From Oceanipulchritudo coccoides (lineage in GTDB: Bacteria; Verrucomicrobiota; Verrucomicrobiia; Opitutales; Oceanipulchritudinaceae), in the NCBI RefSeq assembly GCF_010500615.1, contig NZ_JAAGNX010000002.1, positions 2,490 to 66,489 of the forward strand: a stretch of DNA of 64,000 nucleotides, given 5' to 3'. Each line of letters opens with the position of its first letter. Positions within the stretch are counted from its first letter, which is position 1. Shown piece by piece: positions 39,476 to 51,047 of this stretch. Under the pieces are notes generated by a model. The model saw nothing but the letters and a program-made list of their open reading frames with translations, had not been told where the DNA came from and did no database searches. The translations under genes were made by a program, and so were the position numbers.

Positions 39476-39568
39476 ATGATTACGATCCTTTTGAGCACCA
39501 TAATTTTGAGCACCATCCTTCTAGTGGCCTTCGGGTTGGATGAAATCCACTTCGGGTGGCAAGGGTAA
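39476..39568 (+). CDS. 30-aa single-helix membrane peptide
   Basis: This peptide reads MITILLSTIILSTILLVAFG, followed by a DEIHFGWQG tail. The Shine-Dalgarno TGGAG is placed correctly before the ATG. It is similar in build to the peptide 41 bases upstream (membrane helix, then a short charged end), so the two may be diverged copies. A strong terminator follows 33 bases after the stop, closing a two-gene unit. Confidence 0.55.
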   Translation: MITILLSTIILSTILLVAFGLDEIHFGWQG

Positions 39569-39600
39569 CTTTTTCTAGAAGCACCTAAAAAGAACAACTG

Positions 39601-39632
39601 AGCGGGATCCCATCAAGGGGTCCCGCTTTTTA
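39601..39632 (+). terminator. Rho-independent terminator after the micropeptide genes
   Basis: AGCGGGATCCC / GGGGTCCCGCT forms a long stem with a five-base loop followed by TTTTT. It may also serve the convergent lpd gene. Confidence 0.88.
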
Positions 39633-39677
39633 ATATCGGACTTGCGACCTGCGCTGAAGCGCCGACTCCCGGTGACG

Positions 39678-41075
39678 CTAGATATGGATCGCCTCGTTAT
39701 GGGCTGAGGCTGCGGCCTCGGCGAGGGCCTCCGACATGGTCGGATGGGCATGGATCGTAGCGTGGATTTCGTCGGCCGTGATCTCGGACTTCATCGCGAG
39801 GACATATTCCGTGATGAGCTCCGTGGCATCGTTGCCGATGATATGGGCTCCAAGGATTTCGCCATGCTTGGCATCAAGGACCAGTTTCACGAAACCTTCC
39901 GGCTTGTTAACTGCGACCGCCTTGCCCGAGGCAGAGAACGGGAACTTGCCGATATTGAAATCCAACCCGTCAGCCTTGGCCTTTTCCTCCGTAATACCGA
40001 CGCTGGCAATCTGCGGATGACAATAGGTGCAACCGGGAAAGAGGGTCACGCGCTTCGGCTCGCTGTGTCCGAACATGCCGTTCACGGCTTGGACCGCCTC
40101 ATAGGTGGCGACGTGAGCTAGCCAGGGAGGGCCGATAATGTCTCCGGCCGCGTAGACATTCTTAAGGGATGTCTCGTAGCGGTCATTGACGACGAGGTAG
40201 CCCTTATCATCAAACTGCGGTTTCACCTTGTCTGAGAGCAGGCCTTCCGTGTTGGCAACAACCCCGATGGAAAGGAGGACCGTGTCCACTTCGAGCGGCG
40301 TGCGCTTCTCGCCCTTGACGAGCTCCATCTTCACACTCTTCTTGCCGACCTCGATATTCTCCACCTTGGTTCCGGCATTGATCTTGATGCCTTGCTTCTT
40401 GAATGAGCGGTTGAGCGCCTGGGAAATATCCGGATCCTCGACAGGAACCACGCGATCGAGCATCTCAATCAAGTGGGTCTCTGTGCCAAGCGTGTTCAGG
40501 AAATAAGCAAACTCCACCCCGATGGCCCCGGCCCCGATGATGGCAATCGACTTTGGCTGCTTTTTCATGACGAGGGCCTCGCGGCTGGTCATGACGCGTT
40601 CGCCGTCCACTTCGAGGCCCGGGATACGGCGTGAGCGGCAACCCGTGGCAATCAAGGTCTTTTTGGCCGAGAGGAACTTCCCCTTGTCCGGCCCCGAGGT
40701 AATTTCCACGATTCCGGGAACGGAAATGTGCCCAGTCCCGAGCAGGTACTCGACCTTGTTCTTCTTGAAGAGAAATTCGATGCCGCCGGCCATCTTGTCA
40801 CTGACCGTACGCGAGCGGGCCATGACCTTTGCGAAGTCAACCTTCACATCCTTGACCTCCACCCCGAAATCCCCCGCATGCTGGATGGCTTCATAGGTCT
40901 CAGCTGCCTTGAGAAGCGCCTTCGAAGGGATACAGCCCCAGTTCAGGCAAGTCCCACCAGCGCGCTCCACCTCAATACAGGCCACCTTTTTGCCCAGCTG
41001 TCCGGCCCGGATTGCCGCTGCATAGCCTGCAGGCCCGCCACCGATCACTACCAAATCGTATACTTCGTTTGCCAT
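39678..41075 (-). CDS. lpdA: Dihydrolipoyl dehydrogenase
   Basis: This 465-aa flavoprotein is the E3 component of 2-oxoacid dehydrogenase complexes. It has the FAD motif DLVVIGGGPAGYAAAIRAGQLG and the redox disulfide C43/C48 in GGTCLNWGCIPSK. The NAD motif is IAIIGAGAIGVEFA, AAGDIIG follows, and the C-terminal dimer interface motif HAHPTMSEAL supplies the catalytic His. No other complex subunit is adjacent. Confidence 0.95.
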   Translation of the reverse strand: MANEVYDLVVIGGGPAGYAAAIRAGQLGKKVACIEVERAGGTCLNWGCIPSKALLKAAETYEAIQHAGDFGVEVKDVKVDFAKVMARSRTVSDKMAGGIEFLFKKNKVEYLLGTGHISVPGIVEITSGPDKGKFLSAKKTLIATGCRSRRIPGLEVDGERVMTSREALVMKKQPKSIAIIGAGAIGVEFAYFLNTLGTETHLIEMLDRVVPVEDPDISQALNRSFKKQGIKINAGTKVENIEVGKKSVKMELVKGEKRTPLEVDTVLLSIGVVANTEGLLSDKVKPQFDDKGYLVVNDRYETSLKNVYAAGDIIGPPWLAHVATYEAVQAVNGMFGHSEPKRVTLFPGCTYCHPQIASVGITEEKAKADGLDFNIGKFPFSASGKAVAVNKPEGFVKLVLDAKHGEILGAHIIGNDATELITEYVLAMKSEITADEIHATIHAHPTMSEALAEAAASAHNEAIHI

Positions 41076-41163
41076 ATCGTCATCAATAGATGGCCCTTTT
41101 TTGCGATGGCAAACGATTTTCTAGGTTCTTGCCAATCATCCGGAGTGCCCTAACATAACTATT

Positions 41164-41592
41164 ATGCGTAGATTCAGCCTTATCACAACCGCCTGCCTGT
41201 TCACCTTCACCCTCCTCATGGGAGCGGCCGAACCGGATACCAAACCCGTTGTCGGGGATCTCATGGAGGATGTCGGCACCTTCATTGATGCGGGTAACGG
41301 TCTTCGTCTTCAGCTCACGCTCAAGGACAAGCACCTCGTCGCCAAATTTGTCGATTCCGAGGACAAACTGGTGAAAAATCCAGCCAGTTCCATTCTTCTG
41401 ATCATCGACGACACTACCCACCGTGATGACAAGTGGCGCACCGTCCTCAAGCCGGTGGGAGAAATCGAGCTCACCGGTCAGCGCGCCTTTTATGGCCCGC
41501 CGAATTTTCGCGCCAAGATTATCGTTCGCTTTGCGAAGGGTCCCGCCGCCACATTCCCAAAAACCCCGCTTGAATTGACGCGGAACATGTAA
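41164..41592 (+). CDS. Secreted protein of unknown function
   Basis: This 142-aa protein has a signal peptide (LITTACLFTFTLLMGAAE) and a small beta-rich mature domain (LRLQLTLKDKHLVAKFVDS, SSILLIIDDTTHRDD). No family recognised. It lies 12 bases upstream of the next gene. Confidence 0.65.
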   Translation: MRRFSLITTACLFTFTLLMGAAEPDTKPVVGDLMEDVGTFIDAGNGLRLQLTLKDKHLVAKFVDSEDKLVKNPASSILLIIDDTTHRDDKWRTVLKPVGEIELTGQRAFYGPPNFRAKIIVRFAKGPAATFPKTPLELTRNM

Positions 41593-41604
41593 GGGCAACT
41601 GAAT

Positions 41605-42048
41605 ATGGCCAGACCCAACGCATTCATATTTTTCAGGGACACTACGATCCTCTTTTTCGGTGTCCTCTGCGCCTCATGGCTCATCGAGCCGATTGAAGCG
41701 GAGTCCACCACGACGCTCGTGCTTGTCGCCCTTGTACTGGCGCTCTTCAACGTCGTCCTGAAGCCGATCCTTGTCCTCTTCGCCCTGCCCTTTGTGATAT
41801 TCACCTTCGGGCTTGGAATCTTTGTCATCAATGCGGTCCTGCTCTATCTGGCCGGCCAGCTTATCCCGGGATTTTCCGTTCCTGGATTTGGCGTTGCGTT
41901 CCTGGGGGCACTTGTCATCAGCCTCCTGACCATGGGGGTCAACCTGATCCTCTCCCCGCGTCCGAAGGTAAGGGTTTCCTGGAATGCCAAAACATCGCGC
42001 TCCCGTTCCCGCCGCTCCATCAGCAACAAAGACGTGATCGACGTCTGA
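41605..42048 (+). CDS. Phage-holin-family-4/YvlD-like membrane protein
   Basis: This 147-aa protein has four hydrophobic segments: TTILFFGVLCASWLI, TLVLVALVLALFNVVLKPILVLFALPFVIFTFGLGIFVINAVLLYLAGQLIPGF and FLGALVISLLTMGVNLI. The N-V-V-L-K-P-I-L and LFALPF patterns are those of the mobile-element-independent YvlD family, not a lytic holin. The basic Ser/Arg tail faces the cytoplasm. Confidence 0.85.
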   Translation: MARPNAFIFFRDTTILFFGVLCASWLIEPIEAESTTTLVLVALVLALFNVVLKPILVLFALPFVIFTFGLGIFVINAVLLYLAGQLIPGFSVPGFGVAFLGALVISLLTMGVNLILSPRPKVRVSWNAKTSRSRSRRSISNKDVIDV

Positions 42049-42066
42049 GCGCGCAGGTCGCCGTAA

Positions 42067-42153
42067 GGTTAACCACGGATTGCACGGATCCACAGGATCA
42101 GGGAGCTTTTAGTCGCTCTAAATCCCACAAATCTGTGCAATCCTTGGTTATCT
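42067..42153. repeat. Imperfect inverted repeat between convergent genes
   Basis: The left arm GGTTAACCACGGATTGCAC-GGAT (42067-42089) and right arm ATC-TGTGCAATCCTTGGTTATC (42131-42153) are near-complementary over about 22 bases with a 41-base spacer. It resembles dispersed palindromic repeats and may also terminate the two flanking transcripts. Confidence 0.6.
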
Positions 42154-42159
42154 TAAACC

Positions 42160-43494
42160 CTAGCGCTTACGCCGGCGTTTTTCCAAATGTTCCTTGATGC
42201 GGCTTTCGAGGCCGGCGTCCTTGGGAAAATAAAATTGTTCCGGGTTTTCCATGAACTCCTGCCCGCTGTTAGCCTCCGGAAAATCATGGCTGTATTTATA
42301 ATCCTTCCCGTGTCCGAGGGACTTGTTGAATTTGGTGTGCGCGTCCTTCAACCAGAGAGGCACCGGTTGCATGCCTTTCTCCTTAATTGATTTCATCGCA
42401 TTTCCAATGGCGATTGTCGTGGAATTGCTCTTCGGGCAAGTGGCAAGGAAGACTGTGACATGCGCCAGATTCAGCTGGCATTCAGGCAGGCCGACAAATT
42501 CGCAGGCTGATTTGCAGGCAACCGCCATTGGAAGCGCACGAGGATCCGCAAGTCCGACATCCTCCGAGGCGAAAATCACCAGCCGCCTCGCGATAAAGCG
42601 TGGATCCTCGCCCCCGGAAAGCATTTTCGCGAGCCAGTAAAGGGACGCATCCGGATCGCTTCCCCGCATGCTCTTGATGAAGGCTGAAGCCGTGTCGTAA
42701 TGCTCGTCCTCGTTCGCATCGTACCGAATCTGGCGCTCGGAAGCGAAGGCTTCCAAGTCCTCCTGCTCAATTTGCCTGTCCCCACCCGGCTTATCCAACG
42801 AGAGAACGATTGTCTCCAGCGAATTCAGGGCGCGTCGCAGATCACCATCGCTCATGCGGGCCAGACGCCCGAGAATATCGTCGTCCGCCTGCACGCGCAT
42901 TGCGCCAAGGCCCCGGACATCATCGGCCAAGGCGCGTTTAAGAACACTGACAATGGCCTCCCCGGAGACTGGTTCGAGCTTGAACAGATGGCTCCGGCTG
43001 AGCAGCGGGGCGTTCACATAAAACCCCGGATTGTGCGTTGTCGCGCCGATCAGACGAATGTGGCCTGCCTCGACATCGGGCAGGAGAAGGTCCTGTTGCG
43101 CCTTGTTGAAGCGGTGGATTTCATCAATGAAAAGAATCGTCCGCTCCTCCGGACGGTAACGCGCCATGCGCAGGATATCGCGCATCTCAGCAGTGTTGGA
43201 AAGAACTGCGTTGACTTGGACAAAGCGGCTTCCGGTTTCGTCAGCGATGGCCTGTGCAAGGGAAGTTTTGCCCGTGCCCGGCGGGCCGTAGAAAAGCAGG
43301 CTTCCAAAGCGATCCGCCTTGACCAGTTTTGGCAGAAGGCAGCCCTCACCGAGGATGTGGTCCTGCCCGACAACCTCCTTCAGGTTGCGCGGGCGCATCC
43401 GCGCTGCCAGCGGACGGTAACCCGGGGATTCGGAGGATGCCGAAGCCTTGGGAGCATCTGCTGTAAAGAATTCTTTTTGGTCTCTTTCAGGCAT
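42160..43494 (-). CDS. rarA: Replication-associated recombination protein A (MgsA/RarA) AAA+ ATPase
   Basis: This 444-aa protein has [19 protein letters not shown] and Walker A in [15 protein letters not shown]. Walker B is [16 protein letters not shown], followed by [12 protein letters not shown] and the C-terminal RarA domain ([32 protein letters not shown]). It acts at stalled replication forks with RecA and SSB. The start MPERDQ at 43494 is preferred to an in-frame ATG at 43533. Confidence 0.95.
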   Translation of the reverse strand: MPERDQKEFFTADAPKASASSESPGYRPLAARMRPRNLKEVVGQDHILGEGCLLPKLVKADRFGSLLFYGPPGTGKTSLAQAIADETGSRFVQVNAVLSNTAEMRDILRMARYRPEERTILFIDEIHRFNKAQQDLLLPDVEAGHIRLIGATTHNPGFYVNAPLLSRSHLFKLEPVSGEAIVSVLKRALADDVRGLGAMRVQADDDILGRLARMSDGDLRRALNSLETIVLSLDKPGGDRQIEQEDLEAFASERQIRYDANEDEHYDTASAFIKSMRGSDPDASLYWLAKMLSGGEDPRFIARRLVIFASEDVGLADPRALPMAVACKSACEFVGLPECQLNLAHVTVFLATCPKSNSTTIAIGNAMKSIKEKGMQPVPLWLKDAHTKFNKSLGHGKDYKYSHDFPEANSGQEFMENPEQFYFPKDAGLESRIKEHLEKRRRKR

Positions 43495-43572
43495 TCTTTC
43501 TCCGAGTCTCCGCTGATCATCGCTTGCTGGCAAGCCGTGAGTCGATCATCGTCGAGGCAAGCAGTATCCCCA

Positions 43573-45234
43573 ATGATCAGCCCCGCATCCGACAATCAAT
43601 CCGCAGCCCGGCGACCGCCGCAATGTGCCGTCGCTCCCCTCCTCTGGAGCCTAGTTCCCCTCGCTGGAGGTATCTTCGTGGTCCGGTCCGGTAACTTGTC
43701 CTTGCTGGTCGCCGCCCTCCTTCTCTGCCTACCTGTTTCCCTCCTTCCCGGCATTCATCGAAGCCGGCGGCTTGTCGCCTGCCTGAGCCTGCTGGCCGGC
43801 ATGTCCCTGTTTGCAATACGCCACCCGGGGCCGGATGAGTCGTGGGAGAAGCGGCCTCCTCGGGAAGTCCAGGCGGTCCTCAGGATTGATGAGCTCTTCA
43901 ACGCCCGGAAGCCCGCACGCGTTTCAGGAATCGGGACAATCCTTTCCACCGACCTGCCTGTTGATACGGTGACTGGCCGGCAAGCCGCCTTTTACCTCGA
44001 GACGGACCAGCCGTCTTCAACCAAGCCAACGCCCGGGGAAACCCTTTCCTGCAAAGCCGTCCTGCGCTACCTGCCACACCTTGAACACCTGGATAATTAC
44101 CAGATGTATCTAAAAAATCGCGACATTCATCTGTCGCTGAACCAAGGATGGCTTACTCAATCAATTTCCAAAGCCCCGACAGCGGAACGCTTCCGACAGG
44201 AAATCTTTAGCTCGAGCCAAGCTCTCCTGACGAGTGGATGCCGATCTCCGGATGATCCGGGAACCGTTCTGGCAAGCATGCTCCTTGGCAACCGTTCCCT
44301 GTTGAGCGACGAACGGATCACCCTCTATCGCAAGACAGGCACCTACCACTTGTTTGCTGTGAGTGGCCTTCACGTGGGCAGTGTCTTCCTCTGTCTCTTC
44401 CTTCTTGTCCGCTGGATTCCCCTCCCCGCCCTGATCCATCAGATCCTTCCGCTTCTCGGAACATGGAGCTACGTGTGGCTGACCGGAAGCAGCACCTCTG
44501 CCGTTCGTGCCGGAATCATGATCAGTTGCCTCGGGCTCGCGCGAGTGGTCTTTCGCCAACCACAGCTCTTTCCAGCCCTTATCCTGTCAGCCTGGCTGGT
44601 GCTGATCCTCGACCCTCTGGAGCTGTTTCAATTGGGGTTCCAGCTCTCCTATGGTGTGGTGTTGTCAATCATTCTGGTGGGCCTCCCCCTGGCACAGCAT
44701 TTGCGAATCCTCATGAGCGACTACGCCGGAAGACACTTCCTTTCCTCCAAGCCCGTCGACCGGTTCCTCAAGCTACTTTGCGGGGGCAGTGACATTGCCT
44801 GTGTCTCAATCAGCGCTGGATTGGCCAGCATGCCCTTGATCGTCCAGCACTTCGGCCTTTTCACGCCTGGTGGAGTCCTGTTTGGGATCCTCTTGAATCC
44901 GCTGGTCACCCTGGTCGTCATGGCCGGTTGCCTCAGTCTGGTTTCCGCACCCCTGATCGGACCGCTCGGAGCCGGAACGATCGCTGTCGCGACATGGCCC
45001 TGCATCCGGGGAATCGAGTGGCTTCTCCATGCGTGTCTGGGCATTCCCGGGGCCGTTGGGGAGCGCGCATGGAACTGGCCTCAAGCCGGGACATTGCTCC
45101 TCGTCGGCATGCTCCTCCTCGCATGGTTCCTTCAGCGCCTCCGCATGTCCGGGCGTTCCCTGCCCGGGATCACTTACCTCCTCCCGCACCTCCTTGTTCT
45201 CGTGGTTCTCGCAAAGGGTTCGATCAGCACTTGA
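43573..45234 (+). CDS. comEC: ComEC/Rec2-family DNA uptake channel, short form
   Basis: This 553-aa membrane protein has an N-terminal DUF4131-like region and the competence domain with YRKTGTYHLFAVSGLHVG, the ComEC signature. WLTGSSTSAVRAGIM and the FQLGFQLSYGVVLSI motif follow. It imports single-stranded DNA during transformation. The C-terminal metallo-beta-lactamase nuclease domain of long ComEC proteins is absent; the protein ends after the last helix. An apparent upstream extension to 42700 is antisense to rarA and is not coding. Confidence 0.88.
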   Translation: MISPASDNQSAARRPPQCAVAPLLWSLVPLAGGIFVVRSGNLSLLVAALLLCLPVSLLPGIHRSRRLVACLSLLAGMSLFAIRHPGPDESWEKRPPREVQAVLRIDELFNARKPARVSGIGTILSTDLPVDTVTGRQAAFYLETDQPSSTKPTPGETLSCKAVLRYLPHLEHLDNYQMYLKNRDIHLSLNQGWLTQSISKAPTAERFRQEIFSSSQALLTSGCRSPDDPGTVLASMLLGNRSLLSDERITLYRKTGTYHLFAVSGLHVGSVFLCLFLLVRWIPLPALIHQILPLLGTWSYVWLTGSSTSAVRAGIMISCLGLARVVFRQPQLFPALILSAWLVLILDPLELFQLGFQLSYGVVLSIILVGLPLAQHLRILMSDYAGRHFLSSKPVDRFLKLLCGGSDIACVSISAGLASMPLIVQHFGLFTPGGVLFGILLNPLVTLVVMAGCLSLVSAPLIGPLGAGTIAVATWPCIRGIEWLLHACLGIPGAVGERAWNWPQAGTLLLVGMLLLAWFLQRLRMSGRSLPGITYLLPHLLVLVVLAKGSIST

Positions 45235-45249
45235 TTTTAGCCAGACGAG

Positions 45250-45270
45250 GCCTACATTAGGCGGTTTTTT
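45250..45270 (+). terminator. Rho-independent terminator after comEC
   Basis: GCCTA-CAT-TAGGC forms a five-pair stem with a three-base loop, followed by GG and six T. Confidence 0.75.
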
Positions 45271-45305
45271 CCAATTTGAATAACAAGAACCATCAGAAGA
45301 CAGAC

Positions 45306-47159
45306 ATGAGCACGAAAAAGACCGAGACCCATACCTTCCAAGCGGAAACCCGCCAATTATTGGATATCGTCATTCACTCACTCTACACGGACAGGGATAT
45401 TTTTGTCCGGGAGCTTGTTTCCAATGCCAGCGACGCCCTCGAAAAGCTGCGCCACACGCAGCTCACCGGGGAATCCATTTACGATGAAAAACTTCCCCTT
45501 GAAGTTAACATCAGCACCGATGACACCGCGGGGACGATCACCATCCAGGATTACGGTATCGGAATGACCCACGATGAGCTGGTTGAGAATATCGGCACCA
45601 TTGCGAAGTCCGGCTCAAAGGCCTTCGCCTCGGCCCTGAAAGAGGCCAAGGAATCCGGGAGCGATCCCCTCAACCTGATCGGGCAGTTCGGGGTCGGATT
45701 CTATTCAGCCTTCATGGTGGCCGATGAGGTTCGCGTCTACACGCATTCCTACAAGGAAGACGGCGAAAACCTCGTTTGGATCAGTGATGGAATGGGTGAA
45801 TACCGCATCGAACAGACCGAAGACAGCCAGCGGCGCGGTTCCAAGATTGTCGTCAAGCTGAAGGAGGATGCGAAGGAGTTTGCCCAGAAATCCAAGATTG
45901 AGGAAATCATCAAGCGCTACAGCAGCTTTGTGCAGTTCCCGATCAACCTGAACGGTGACCGCGTCAACACCATCGAAGCGCTCTGGTTGAAAAACAAGAA
46001 CGAGATCAAGCCGGAAGAGTACACGGAATTCTACAAGTTCCAGGCAAACGCCTTCGACGAGCCGCGCCATACCCTTCACTTCTCCGCCGACGCCCCGTTG
46101 CTCATCAACGCCCTGCTCTTTTCCCCGAAGGAAAACATCGAGCGTTTTGGCTTTGGCCGCACGGAACCGGGCGTTTCCCTGTACTGCAAAAAGGTCCTCA
46201 TTGATGACAAGCCGGAAGGCCTGTTGCCCGAGTGGCTGCGCTTCCTGCGCGGCGTTGTCGATTCGGCGGACCTGCCCCTGAACATTTCCCGCGAGTCCAT
46301 GCAGGATTCCGCCCTTGTTCAGAAACTAAACAAGATCCTTACCGGCCGCTTCCTCAAGCACCTCGCCACCGAGGCAGATAAGAATCCGGATGCCTACACT
46401 GAATTCTACGACCAGTTCGGTATCTACCTGAAGGAAGGCATCACCACCGACTTCACGCACAAGGACAAGCTTGCCAAGCTCCTCCGCTACGAGAGCAGCC
46501 TCTCCGAGCCGGGCAAGCGCACCAGCCTGGCCGACTATGTGAGCCGCATGAAAGAGGAGCAGAAGGAAATCTATTTCCTCTATGCGCCTTCACGTGACTC
46601 GATCGAAAGCGGTCCCTATCTGGAAGCCTTTACCGCGCGCAACCTCGAGGTGATCTTCCTTTACGAGCCGATCGACGAGTTTGTCATGAATCACCTCAAT
46701 GAGTTTGAGGGGAAGAAGCTTGTCGCCGCCGACAGTGCGGATGTCTCCCTTGAGGACACGGACAGCTCTCCGGAACACAAGCTGACCGAGGACGAGCAGA
46801 AAGACCTCTCAAAGTGGCTCAAGGAAACTCTCGGGGACAAGGTCACGGACGTTGTCGTCTCCAAACGACTCGTCGACAGCCCGGCCGCCGCACTCAATTC
46901 CGACAAGATGATGACGCCTTCAATGAGGCGCATCATGAAAGCCATGAATCAGGACGCCGGCGGACCCAATGCCGTCCAACTGGAGATCAATCCCAGCCAT
47001 GCACTCATGCAGAAACTCCACGGCCTCAAGGAGGGTAATCCCGAAATTGCCACGCTCGTCGCGGAACAAATCTATGACAATTCCATGATTGCCGCCGGCT
47101 TTGTTGAGGATCCACGCTCCATGGTGAAGCGGATCTACGACTTGCTGGAAAAACTGTAA
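45306..47159 (+). CDS. htpG: Hsp90-family chaperone HtpG
   Basis: This 617-aa protein has ETRQLLDIVIHSLYTDRDIFVRELVSNASDALEKLR, the GHKL ATP-binding domain with QDYGIGMTHDELVENIGTIAKSG and IGQFGVGFYSAFMVADEV. The middle domain has RGVVDSADLPLNISRE, and a dimerisation domain ends in RIYDLLEKL. It is a cytoplasmic folding chaperone. The ATG at 45306 is chosen; one ten codons upstream (45276) is less likely. Confidence 0.96.
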   Translation: MSTKKTETHTFQAETRQLLDIVIHSLYTDRDIFVRELVSNASDALEKLRHTQLTGESIYDEKLPLEVNISTDDTAGTITIQDYGIGMTHDELVENIGTIAKSGSKAFASALKEAKESGSDPLNLIGQFGVGFYSAFMVADEVRVYTHSYKEDGENLVWISDGMGEYRIEQTEDSQRRGSKIVVKLKEDAKEFAQKSKIEEIIKRYSSFVQFPINLNGDRVNTIEALWLKNKNEIKPEEYTEFYKFQANAFDEPRHTLHFSADAPLLINALLFSPKENIERFGFGRTEPGVSLYCKKVLIDDKPEGLLPEWLRFLRGVVDSADLPLNISRESMQDSALVQKLNKILTGRFLKHLATEADKNPDAYTEFYDQFGIYLKEGITTDFTHKDKLAKLLRYESSLSEPGKRTSLADYVSRMKEEQKEIYFLYAPSRDSIESGPYLEAFTARNLEVIFLYEPIDEFVMNHLNEFEGKKLVAADSADVSLEDTDSSPEHKLTEDEQKDLSKWLKETLGDKVTDVVVSKRLVDSPAAALNSDKMMTPSMRRIMKAMNQDAGGPNAVQLEINPSHALMQKLHGLKEGNPEIATLVAEQIYDNSMIAAGFVEDPRSMVKRIYDLLEKL

Positions 47160-47214
47160 CGACACCCAGGCATCCGTCCCCGCGTTGCGGGTCCGGCACC
47201 CTGGCCTAGATCTT

Positions 47215-47235
47215 CCGGCCCGTTGGGCCATTTTT
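47215..47235 (+). terminator. Rho-independent terminator after htpG
   Basis: GGCCC-GTT-GGGCC is a five-pair stem followed by ATTTTT. Confidence 0.8.
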
Positions 47236-47319
47236 CAGTCCGGCTGCCCGAAGGGCCGGCGTAAATAGCCCAGGTTGAGGGTTCCGCAAGCCGGAGCCCG
47301 ATACCTGGGTGGATGTAAT

Positions 47320-47367
47320 GCAACACATCGACAAATAATTTGGATAAATATTGGGCAACACATCGAC
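47320..47367. repeat. Short direct repeat upstream of ppk
   Basis: The 13-base word GCAACACATCGAC occurs at 47320-47332 and 47355-47367, 35 bases apart. A neighbouring stretch (47260-47310) contains CCCAGG...CCTGGG. The role is unknown; it could be a regulator site or part of a dispersed repeat. Confidence 0.5.
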
Positions 47368-47436
47368 GGATGCCTATGATTAGGGGTTGAGGTCGGCGCT
47401 TGCCCTTCCTTCAAAATGCCCCATTATATAAGGTTT

Positions 47437-49566
47437 ATGCCGCAAAAGAAGAGAACCCAGAAAAACAAGGCCGCTTACTTCAACCGGGAGCTAAGCTGGC
47501 TGGCGTTTAACCGCCGGGTTTTGGAACAGGCGGAAGACGCACGAAATCCACTTCTTGAGCGACTGAAGTATCTTTCATTTGTCTCCTCCAATCTGGATGA
47601 GTTTTTTGAAATCCGCGTGGCCGGCCTCATCCAGCAAGTGGAATCCGGGCTCACCAAGTCGGGCATGGACGGCCTTGGTCCGAAGGAGCAGCTTCGCCGG
47701 GTTCACTCAGTCGTCGCTTCCCTTGTTCAGGAACAGTACAAATGCTGGCATGAACAGATTGTCCCGGACTTGACCGACAATGGCATTCCCTTCAAGTCAC
47801 GGCAGCAACTCAACCGACGCGAATTGAAGTGGCTCAGGGAATATTTTGAGGATCAGGTCCTTCCAGTCCTCACGCCATTGGCCATCGATCCTGCCCATCC
47901 CTTTCCACAGTTCGGGAACAAGTCGCTCAATATTCTTCTCTGGCTGGATGATCCCGATACCCCTGCCACCGAGCGCATGATGGCCTTTATTCCCGTCCCT
48001 CGGATCCTTCCGCGGGTCGTGCGAATACCCGGAACGAAGCGCGTGCCGGATTGCTATATCTTCCTGAGCGATGTCCTGAAAATTTTCGCCAAGAAGTTAT
48101 TTCATGGATACAAGGTCATGTCGGTGCACGCCTTCCGGATTACGCGCAACAGTGACCTCTACATCGACGAGGAAGAAGTGGAGAACCTCCTCCAGACGAT
48201 CGAGGAGGAGCTCTATAACCTGCGCAAGGGATCGGCGGTCCGCCTGGAAATTGAATCGGATGTCCCGGAAGATCTTCTCAGCGAGCTCCTCCAATCCATC
48301 CGACTCGGCCGACAGCACGTGTTCCGCATCAACGGCCCGATCAACCTCCTTCGCTTAATGAGTGTCTACGACATGATCGAACGGCCGGAATTAAAATTCC
48401 CGGCCTTTCATGCACATGCCCCACCGGTTTTCCGGCAACACCGCTTTGTCTACGATGCCATCAAGCAGCAGGACCTCCTTCTTCATCATCCATATGACTC
48501 ATTTGATCCTGTAGTGGAATTTACACGACAGGCCGCAACGGATCCCAACGTCCTCGCGATCAAGATCACCCTTTACCGGACAAGCTCCGACTCTCCGATT
48601 GTGAAGTCTCTCATGGAGGCGGCACACAACAACAAGCAGGTCACTGTCCTCATCGAGTTGAAAGCCCGCTTCGACGAGGCCAACAACATCAACTGGGCCA
48701 AGATGATGGAGGATGCCGGGATCCATGTCGTGTATGGCTTTGTCGGCTTGAAGACCCATTGCAAGTGCTGTCTCATCGTCCGGCGAGAGGGCGACACCTT
48801 GCGACGCTACGCGCACCTTGGAACCGGCAATTACCACACCAAGACGGCCCGCCTCTACACTGATCTCAGTTTCTTCACCTGCCGCGACAGCATCACCGAT
48901 GAAGTAGCGGAAGTGTTCAATACCCTGACCGGTTTTGCCAAGGCCCCGGAATTCCACCATCTCCTGGTCGCCCCTTACACCCTTCACCGGCGCATGAACG
49001 ATTTTATCCGGCGTGAGGCGCGGAATGCACGAAAAGGGCTGCCAGCCCGGATCATCGTCAAATGCAATTCCCTGGTTGACAAGGAAACGATCGACAACCT
49101 CTACGAGGCCTCCAAGGCGGGCGTGGAAATTGACTTGATCATCCGCGGGATCTGCAGCCTGGTTCCCGGACTCAAGGGAATCAGTGAAAACATCCGCGTG
49201 CGCAGCATCCTCGGCCGATACCTTGAACACAGCCGGATTTTCTACTTTCAGAATGGCCATGCCGAACAGCCCCTCATTTTCGCCGGTTCAGCTGACTGGA
49301 TGGCCCGAAATTTCTATCGCCGGATTGAAGTGGTCTTCCCTGTCGAACAGGAAGATTTGCGGAATTACATCATAGACACTATTCTCGGCAACTGCCTGAA
49401 CGATACGATGACGGCAACCCGTCTCTATCCAAATGGCTCCTACCGGCGGATCCAACCACTTAAGAACGAGGAGCCCTTCTGCGCACAGCAGTTTTTTATC
49501 AAGGAAGCCAAAAGCATGACACGTGCAGCCGAGATTGCCAGCGAGGCACTGGAAGAGCTCGAGTGA
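47437..49566 (+). CDS. ppk1: Polyphosphate kinase 1
   Basis: This 709-aa protein has [22 protein letters not shown] at the N-terminus, [17 protein letters not shown], and the PLD-like catalytic part with [17 protein letters not shown] and [21 protein letters not shown], which carries the phosphorylated His. It makes inorganic polyphosphate from ATP. An ATG at 47416 is an alternative start. Confidence 0.96.
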   Translation: MPQKKRTQKNKAAYFNRELSWLAFNRRVLEQAEDARNPLLERLKYLSFVSSNLDEFFEIRVAGLIQQVESGLTKSGMDGLGPKEQLRRVHSVVASLVQEQYKCWHEQIVPDLTDNGIPFKSRQQLNRRELKWLREYFEDQVLPVLTPLAIDPAHPFPQFGNKSLNILLWLDDPDTPATERMMAFIPVPRILPRVVRIPGTKRVPDCYIFLSDVLKIFAKKLFHGYKVMSVHAFRITRNSDLYIDEEEVENLLQTIEEELYNLRKGSAVRLEIESDVPEDLLSELLQSIRLGRQHVFRINGPINLLRLMSVYDMIERPELKFPAFHAHAPPVFRQHRFVYDAIKQQDLLLHHPYDSFDPVVEFTRQAATDPNVLAIKITLYRTSSDSPIVKSLMEAAHNNKQVTVLIELKARFDEANNINWAKMMEDAGIHVVYGFVGLKTHCKCCLIVRREGDTLRRYAHLGTGNYHTKTARLYTDLSFFTCRDSITDEVAEVFNTLTGFAKAPEFHHLLVAPYTLHRRMNDFIRREARNARKGLPARIIVKCNSLVDKETIDNLYEASKAGVEIDLIIRGICSLVPGLKGISENIRVRSILGRYLEHSRIFYFQNGHAEQPLIFAGSADWMARNFYRRIEVVFPVEQEDLRNYIIDTILGNCLNDTMTATRLYPNGSYRRIQPLKNEEPFCAQQFFIKEAKSMTRAAEIASEALEELE

Positions 49567-49619
49567 GCGAGAAGGAACATTAATAAGCACTCGATAAACC
49601 GATAAGCAGTCCTAATTTA

Positions 49620-51017
<1,398 letters not shown>

Positions 51018-51047
51018 GCAAATTCATTTTCACATCCCATGCGACCG

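Noticed and set aside
41605-42048. Phage lysis holin
   Set aside because: The sequence is the YvlD-type family-4 protein common in non-phage contexts; no endolysin or phage gene is nearby.
42700-43572. Upstream extension of the comEC frame
   Set aside because: It runs antisense through rarA, which has intact AAA+ motifs; ComEC similarity begins only after the ATG at 43573.
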